From a virus, in the IMG/VR virus record IMGVR_UViG_3300034012_001498, positions 1 to 37,438 of that record: a stretch of 37,438 nt of DNA. One strand, given 5' to 3'. The notes under the pieces are model-generated. The model ran no database searches. It was not told where the DNA came from and saw nothing but the letters and a program-made list of their open reading frames with translations. Positions 33,634 to 37,438 of the stretch are shown here, piece after piece (positions within the stretch are counted from its first letter, which is position 1; every line of letters begins with the position of its first letter). The position numbers were made by a program, and so were the translations under genes.

Positions 33634-34135
33634 GTGTGTTCTCCTCTTCGTGTCGTTTTGTCCAAGAGCGATGCGCGGCCTTGCGGGAACTCTCCCGCGC
33701 CGCGTCACTCTTTTGAAAGTTGTTGTGCCCCTTGAGCCCCAGCTTGTCCTGCATCTCGATGACGGCCTTGGACAGCGCGGCCCTCGTGACCCCGATCTTC
33801 CGCGCCAGTTCCGAATAGCTATGCGCCAAAGTTATGGACGTATCGCCGGCCGCGAGCAGGAAGGCGTAATAACGCAACGTCTTGTTGCCTCGCGGTTCAT
33901 TCAGATAGGTCAGGATGGGAATGAGCATTTTGCTCGCCGCGTCCCGTGCCTCGCGCATCTGGTATTCGGCCATGAGCAGGACGAGCGCCTTGTGCTGCCA
34001 TTCAACCAGGTCGAGCTCGTCGGCCCACTCGTCGGCCAGTGTGTCGATCTCGCCCGCCATGTCGGGGCGGTAGCTGGTTTCCAGCTTGTCTAAGGGGTTT
34101 TCGCCCATTGAGGTCCAGCGTCGAATGTCAATCAT
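33617..34135 (-). CDS. HTH protein, putative regulator
   Basis: 172 aa. After a charged N-terminal part there is a helical core (EWQHKALVLLMAEYQMREARDAASKML) and an HTH (TLAHSYSELARKIGVTRAALSKAVIEMQDKLGL, about 100-135). The C-terminus is basic (ARESSRKAAHRSWTKRH). Possibly a late-gene activator, since it lies near the junction of early and late blocks. Family not recognised. Confidence 0.6.
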   Translation of the reverse strand: MIDIRRWTSMGENPLDKLETSYRPDMAGEIDTLADEWADELDLVEWQHKALVLLMAEYQMREARDAASKMLIPILTYLNEPRGNKTLRYYAFLLAAGDTSITLAHSYSELARKIGVTRAALSKAVIEMQDKLGLKGHNNFQKSDAARESSRKAAHRSWTKRHEEENTHEQPD

Positions 34136-34302
34136 CTGCGGTTCCTCCGTCTGCTTGTTTTTGCCATAAGTCTGCGCCGTTTGGCCTTGGCCCGGTCGCG
34201 CTTGGCCTTAGTGCGCTTGCGCGCCAATCGCGGCCCGACCGGGCGCACAGGGCTTCGCCCGTAATGCTGGGCGGCTTCGTCCATTGTTTTGGGAATGCTC
34301 AC
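34132..34302 (-). CDS. 56-aa highly basic protein
   Basis: GTG at 34302 overlaps the previous TGA; its TGA overlaps the next ATG. Begins MSIPKTMDEAAQHYGRSPVR and ends with a run of Arg/Lys (KAKRDRAKAKRRRLMAKTSR then RRNRR). It should bind nucleic acid. No family recognised. Coupling on both sides supports translation. Confidence 0.6.
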   Translation of the reverse strand: MSIPKTMDEAAQHYGRSPVRPVGPRLARKRTKAKRDRAKAKRRRLMAKTSRRRNRR

Positions 34303-34493
34303 CCCACCCTCCCGTCCGCCAACCGCAACACCACCCCATCAGGCCAAGTCTCAACCGACTTGGCCTCAAAAAGAACAGCCGCATCAGCCGCCTCTTGGCC
34401 CACAGCCGCGATCAGCCATTCGGCCGGGTGGCCGTAGCTCAAGATGGGTCGGCCTGTTCGTAGTTCGGCCAGTCTCATTTTCCTTTTTTTCAT
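34299..34493 (-). CDS. 64-aa hypothetical protein
   Basis: ATG at 34493 overlaps the stop of a 32-aa upstream ORF. MKKRKMRLAELRTGRPILSY, then WLIAAVGQEAADAAVLFEA and a beta end (VVLRLADGRVG). Family not recognised. Coupled to the basic protein downstream by GTGA. Confidence 0.6.
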   Translation of the reverse strand: MKKRKMRLAELRTGRPILSYGHPAEWLIAAVGQEAADAAVLFEAKSVETWPDGVVLRLADGRVG

Positions 34494-34588
34494 CGTCTGT
34501 TGTTCGGTTGTGCGATGGCCCCTTCAGACCTTGGGCGGACGGGACGTAAGGCACGTCCGTCCTTGGTCTTTCGGGCGCTCGCATACAT
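34490..34588 (-). CDS. 32-aa leader peptide ORF with strong ribosome site
   Basis: ATG at 34588, AAGGAG 8 nt upstream, TGA overlapping the next ATG. The product is basic (MYASARKTKDGRALRPVRPR). It may be a leader that sets translation of the downstream gene. A 66-aa reading from 34584 in another frame would cover the neighbour and is less likely. Confidence 0.45.
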   Translation of the reverse strand: MYASARKTKDGRALRPVRPRSEGAIAQPNNRR

Positions 34589-34614
34589 ACACACTCTCCT
34601 TAAGGGTGTGTATG
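34586..34614 (-). promoter_or_regulatory. Hairpin with the Shine-Dalgarno in its loop
   Basis: CATACACAC (34586-34594 on the plus strand) and GTGTGTATG (34606-34614) are a perfect 9-bp inverted repeat. In the mRNA the loop shows AAGGAG and the 3' arm contains the ATG at 34588. This could expose the ribosome site while holding the start codon. Confidence 0.55.
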
Positions 34615-34628
34615 CGGGCAAAAGTGTC

Positions 34629-35861
34629 TCAAAACGGGTCATTTGATCCTTTGCTATCGGCCGTCTTCAGCCGCCAAATCGGGCTCTGATTCGGGCCAGT
34701 TTCCACGGCCTCAACGCCCACCTCGGCCAATGTCTGCGGCTGCCGATCAATCGACGCCTGCCAAGCCCTGACCATGCCGTCGGTCGGGAACTTGCCACCG
34801 GCCTTGATCGCCGCCGTGATGGCCGACTTGCGCGGCAGACTACCCCCATTGGCTACCAGCGCCGCCCGCACCGCCTCGGCCCGCTCGGGCGCCTTGCTTA
34901 TCGCCGCCTTGCCCGCCTGCCGCAGCTTGCCCGGGTCGAGCTCATCGCGCGGGTTGAGCACCGGGGCGGCCCACTCAAAGACCGTGGACGGTATCGGCGC
35001 GAACTCCCGCAAGCTCGCCTCCAAGACAAAGCAATTCTCCTCCTCGTGCGGCGTGAAGGTCACGATGGCGTCCGGGTCGCGCGCCATGACGCCGCTGCCC
35101 GAGATCCGGTCCATAGCCTCCTTGCCCGCCTGGTTGCCCTTGCTGAAGTGCGCAGCAAAGGCAATCGCCGCCCCACACTCGTCGGCAAACTGCTCGAGCT
35201 CGAGCATCAGCCCGGCCATGTCGCCGGCCGCATTCTCGTCCCGCCCGCCATAGGTCTTGTAAATCGGGTCCAGCACGATCAGCCGCAGCCCACCCGGGAC
35301 TTCTGCCAGGCGTTTGCGCGCCGCCGACAGCATGATGGTCAGGTCGTAGCACTTGCCGCGCAGATTCCACGTCAGAAAACGCTCATGCACCTCGGCCGGC
35401 AGCCGGTCATCCTCCGCGATCCCGCGAAACGTGGCGATCCACTCGGCGCGGCGCGCGGCCGTCGAGCCGTCGAGCTCGAGGTTCACATAAAGCACCGCCC
35501 CCTGCTCGCACTTGAATTTGCCGAGCCAATAGCCCCCCGACGCCACGGCCAGCGCCAGATCGAGCAGCGTCCACGTCTTACCCATCTTGGACGAACCGCC
35601 GATCACCAGCTTCCGCCGTTGCCGCAGAATGGCCCCATCCTCGCCGCCATCCGGCCCGCAGATGAGCAGCCCCGGGGTCTGCGCCTTCAGCGCGAAAAGC
35701 TCGTTGCCCTTCAGCCAAGGCGGCAACGCATCCGAATCCGGCGCGTCATCGGCCACCTCGAGCTTGTGGACATTGGCCGGCTCGGCGGCCGCCGCATCCA
35801 TGTGTTCGGTTTCCTTGAAGGCTTGAAAGCCTGCCGGTTGTGCTTTGTGAACATTACGCAT
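34629..35861 (-). CDS. RecA-fold replicative helicase (RepA-like, AAA_25)
   Basis: 410 aa from ATG at 35861, overlapping the primase stop by 8 nt. DNA unwinding at replication forks. Walker A VIGGSSKMGKT (86-96), NLELDGS, Walker B LRLIVLDPIYK (Asp198), and AHFSKGNQAGKEAMDRISGSGVMARDPDAIV (236-267), which matches the RepA-type sensor region. The C-terminal third is a DNA-binding-like helical domain, and the last residues are SNDPF, like the tip of the phage SSB-like protein. A longer reading from 36383 is another frame of the primase. Confidence 0.88.
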   Translation of the reverse strand: MRNVHKAQPAGFQAFKETEHMDAAAAEPANVHKLEVADDAPDSDALPPWLKGNELFALKAQTPGLLICGPDGGEDGAILRQRRKLVIGGSSKMGKTWTLLDLALAVASGGYWLGKFKCEQGAVLYVNLELDGSTAARRAEWIATFRGIAEDDRLPAEVHERFLTWNLRGKCYDLTIMLSAARKRLAEVPGGLRLIVLDPIYKTYGGRDENAAGDMAGLMLELEQFADECGAAIAFAAHFSKGNQAGKEAMDRISGSGVMARDPDAIVTFTPHEEENCFVLEASLREFAPIPSTVFEWAAPVLNPRDELDPGKLRQAGKAAISKAPERAEAVRAALVANGGSLPRKSAITAAIKAGGKFPTDGMVRAWQASIDRQPQTLAEVGVEAVETGPNQSPIWRLKTADSKGSNDPF

Positions 35862-36750
35862 CGAAAAACTCCACTCGTTGAATTGTCCCGTTCTCCCGCT
35901 GCCCGTTCGGCATCCGCACGAACTGCGACTTGAGCCAAGTCTTCGGGTCGCCGCCCAGGCGGACGGCCTCCTCCATAAATTTCCGGTCACCGGCCTCGTC
36001 CGTCGCCCGATACCAGCCATGCAGCGACTTGCTGCCGCTGAAGACCACCATCCGCAAATCGCGGAACTCCGAGAGCCAGATGTGCCGCGCCGCCTGCTCG
36101 TCAGGCGTGGCACCGTCATCGAACTCCACCACGATGTTTTGCCGCGGCCCCGTGTTGTCCAGAGTGTGCGCGGAAAGCTCGCCGTCCGACTTGCGCTTGC
36201 CTTCGAGGGCCGACATCGCATTCGGCACGACGAACTCCCACATCCGCAACTGCCCGGCAAAAGCCGACATCGCCGCCGTCTCGAACTTCGCCACCCCGAG
36301 CCCCACGCAGGCCAGCACCTCGCTGCCGCCCAGCAATGAGCCAAGGAACCACTCCGGCGCGGTCTTCTCCATCTCCGCAGCATCCAGCGCCGACGCCTCC
36401 CGCAACTTCTCCAGCGACCACTCCCGCCGCTTCGACAGCCGGCGGCACTCCGCTTGCAACGTCTTATTCGGCACCGGCCACGGCCGCACCCGGGCGGTGC
36501 CCGTGCTCGGCGTCACTTCATAGGCATATTGGATAGCCGACAGGATCTCGCGGTCAGGCGTGAACCGCCCGCCATTGTCCTCGCGCACCGCATCCACCAT
36601 CCGCCGGATGATGTGATAGGCGCGGGCGTGGCCGATCCCGTCATCGCGCAGCATACACGCCCAAGCATAGATCTGGCCGTGCAAGCTGGACGCCTGCCGC
36701 TTGCGCTTGTTCGGGTTGCGGCACCAAGCGAGGAATTTGCTGTCGGTCAT
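35854..36750 (-). CDS. AEP-superfamily primase (PrimPol-like)
   Basis: 298 aa from ATG at 36750, coupled to the previous gene by ATGA. The C-terminal half carries the archaeo-eukaryotic primase signature: NIVVEFDDG (Glu209, Asp211), VVFSGSKSLHGWYRA (Ser238 to His244) and FVRMPNGQRENGTIQRVEFF (Arg279, Arg285). It would make primers for the adjacent helicase. The N-terminal half has a basic region (RNPNKRKRQASSLHGQIYAWA) that may help bind template. No zinc motif is visible. Confidence 0.82.
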   Translation of the reverse strand: MTDSKFLAWCRNPNKRKRQASSLHGQIYAWACMLRDDGIGHARAYHIIRRMVDAVREDNGGRFTPDREILSAIQYAYEVTPSTGTARVRPWPVPNKTLQAECRRLSKRREWSLEKLREASALDAAEMEKTAPEWFLGSLLGGSEVLACVGLGVAKFETAAMSAFAGQLRMWEFVVPNAMSALEGKRKSDGELSAHTLDNTGPRQNIVVEFDDGATPDEQAARHIWLSEFRDLRMVVFSGSKSLHGWYRATDEAGDRKFMEEAVRLGGDPKTWLKSQFVRMPNGQRENGTIQRVEFFDA

Positions 36751-36998
36751 TGTGCGTCCCTCCGCATCACGGCCCGCCCAAAGCGCCACCAGCGCCGAAA
36801 CTCCTCGCGGCTCATCTGCCCGGCTTGAAACAGCCAACGGGCAAAACACATCATTTGAGTCGCCATAGACCAGCCGGAGGTTTCCGGCATATTGCGGTAA
36901 AGAAAGACCTGCCGAGGCCAATCGGCCAACCGCCTACGCCAATAAGGGAACAGGCGCTCTTCAGGGTGCGCCGTAAGTAGCTCGAGTTGCTGACTCAC
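36747..36998 (-). CDS. Hypothetical protein (83 aa)
   Basis: GTG at 36998 overlaps the previous TGA. Aromatic and basic (ERLFPYWRRRLADWPRQVFLYRNM, REEFRRWWRFGRAVMRR). Family not recognised. Its stop overlaps the start of the primase gene, so it may be a replication accessory. Confidence 0.6.
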   Translation of the reverse strand: MSQQLELLTAHPEERLFPYWRRRLADWPRQVFLYRNMPETSGWSMATQMMCFARWLFQAGQMSREEFRRWWRFGRAVMRRDAQ

Positions 36999-37198
36999 GC
37001 CGCCTCCTTCCGATTCCAGTTGGCCAACAACTCATCCCGCAGTTGCCGCGCTTGGTTCACGTCCTTCGTGCCGAGCGGCCGGCGGATGCGTTGCTTGGTG
37101 TAATCCTCGCGGTGCTCCACCACGTTCAGCCACCACGTCCCGTTGTTGAGCCACAGGTGATGGTTCGGGTTCTTGTTTGGGCGGATGGACAGGCTCAT
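36995..37198 (-). CDS. Stand-alone integrase-type arm-binding domain protein
   Basis: 67 aa from ATG at 37198, overlapping the DUF551 gene stop. HHLWLNNGTWWLNVVEHREDY, RIRRPLGTKDVNQARQLRDEL matches the three-stranded DNA-binding domain at the N-terminus of tyrosine recombinases (W-x-hydrophobic, then 'LGTxDxxxARxxRDELLA'). There is no catalytic domain. It could compete for or assist binding at integrase arm sites, or act as a small regulator. Confidence 0.6.
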   Translation of the reverse strand: MSLSIRPNKNPNHHLWLNNGTWWLNVVEHREDYTKQRIRRPLGTKDVNQARQLRDELLANWNRKEAA

Positions 37199-37398
37199 TC
37201 CGGCACCTCCGGCAGTTCCATCCAATGCGTGATGACCGAATCGATCTCCTCGGAGGTGTGCGCGTTGCTCCAACCGATCTTGAAGTCCTCGCACCACTCC
37301 GACTGGTAGACGGCGATGAAATGCGCCTCGCCATCCGTCGCCAGCACGCAACGCGGGTTGCTCGGCAGCTCCTTGTCGGCGGGTATCCAGTTTGTCAC
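37195..37398 (-). CDS. DUF551 protein
   Basis: 67 aa, GTG start. NWIPADKELPSNPRCVLATD ... THWMELPEVPE is the DUF551 signature (W-x-P...LP... THWMPLPEPP), common in phages of unknown function. It overlaps the gene that crosses the window ends by 4 nt (GTGA). Confidence 0.82.
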   Translation of the reverse strand: MTNWIPADKELPSNPRCVLATDGEAHFIAVYQSEWCEDFKIGWSNAHTSEEIDSVITHWMELPEVPE

Positions 37399-37438
37399 GG
37401 CTGGGAGCAGTAGAGTTGGATGAGGCCATCGCCGTGGC
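37395..37438 (-). CDS. C-terminal 14 codons of the gene at 1-748 (circular join)
   Basis: In the frame set by joining 37438 to 1, this reads CHGDGLIQLYCSQP and stops at TGA (37397-37395). With the 748 nt of the other end the total is exactly 792 nt, a multiple of three. Confidence 0.75.
   Translation of the reverse strand, partial: HGDGLIQLYCSQP

Noticed and set aside
1-37438. CRISPR array, insertion sequence or diversity-generating retroelement
   Set aside because: I saw no regularly spaced direct repeats, no transposase, no terminal inverted repeats with target duplication and no reverse transcriptase.

Overview
The window is best read as the complete circular genome of a temperate siphovirus. 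It has an integrase with an attP inside a tRNA-Ser fragment, a lambda-like head module, and a non-contractile tail module with a tape measure protein. It also has a lysis cassette and a replication block. The two ends of the window join in frame inside one gene (263 codons plus stop), so the linear ends look arbitrary. The host is probably a member of the Verrucomicrobiota. This rests on my recollection of the integrase style (Asn-Ala-Leu-Arg-His in box II), the Thr/Asn-rich 'GLGA' repeat fibre with a signal peptide, and a stand-alone integrase-type arm-binding domain. No search could be run, so the host is an inference.

Layout. Nearly everything is on the minus strand. (1) 4598 down to 1 and on through 37438 to 33043: an early block of tightly overlapping genes. 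It holds an excisionase-like protein, membrane and coiled-coil small proteins, two PD-(D/E)XK nucleases, an SSB-like protein, an AEP-type primase, a RepA/RecA-like helicase and regulators. (2) 32991 to 27068: HNH nuclease, a probable cos/packaging region, terminase, gpW-like protein, portal, protease/scaffold and major capsid. (3) 26203 to 23836: strong terminator hairpins, then two glycosyltransferase genes. (4) 23818 to 10134: connector and tail genes, tape measure, a third glycosyltransferase-like gene and fibres. (5) 10132 to 8306: a tail-end protein, then lysis genes, including holin-like, lipoprotein and M15 endolysin genes. (6) 6627 to 8120, plus strand: a four-gene accessory operon. 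(7) 4434 to 6626: integration and regulation, with four ribbon-helix-helix (RHH) proteins, the integrase and attP.

How it may work. I see no CI-type HTH repressor near the integrase. Instead two related RHH proteins are divergently transcribed around a near-perfect palindrome. The same TTGCCAA-N2/3-TTGG core overlaps the -35 of the early-left promoter, the integrase promoter and the accessory-operon promoter. Many late genes carry TTGACAC 12-19 nt before their start codon, most often with GAGGGC directly before the ATG. This arrangement recalls the stoperators of mycobacteriophage L5. One copy lies in frame inside the capsid protease gene, just before an internal Met, and suggests a lambda C/Nu3-like nested scaffold.
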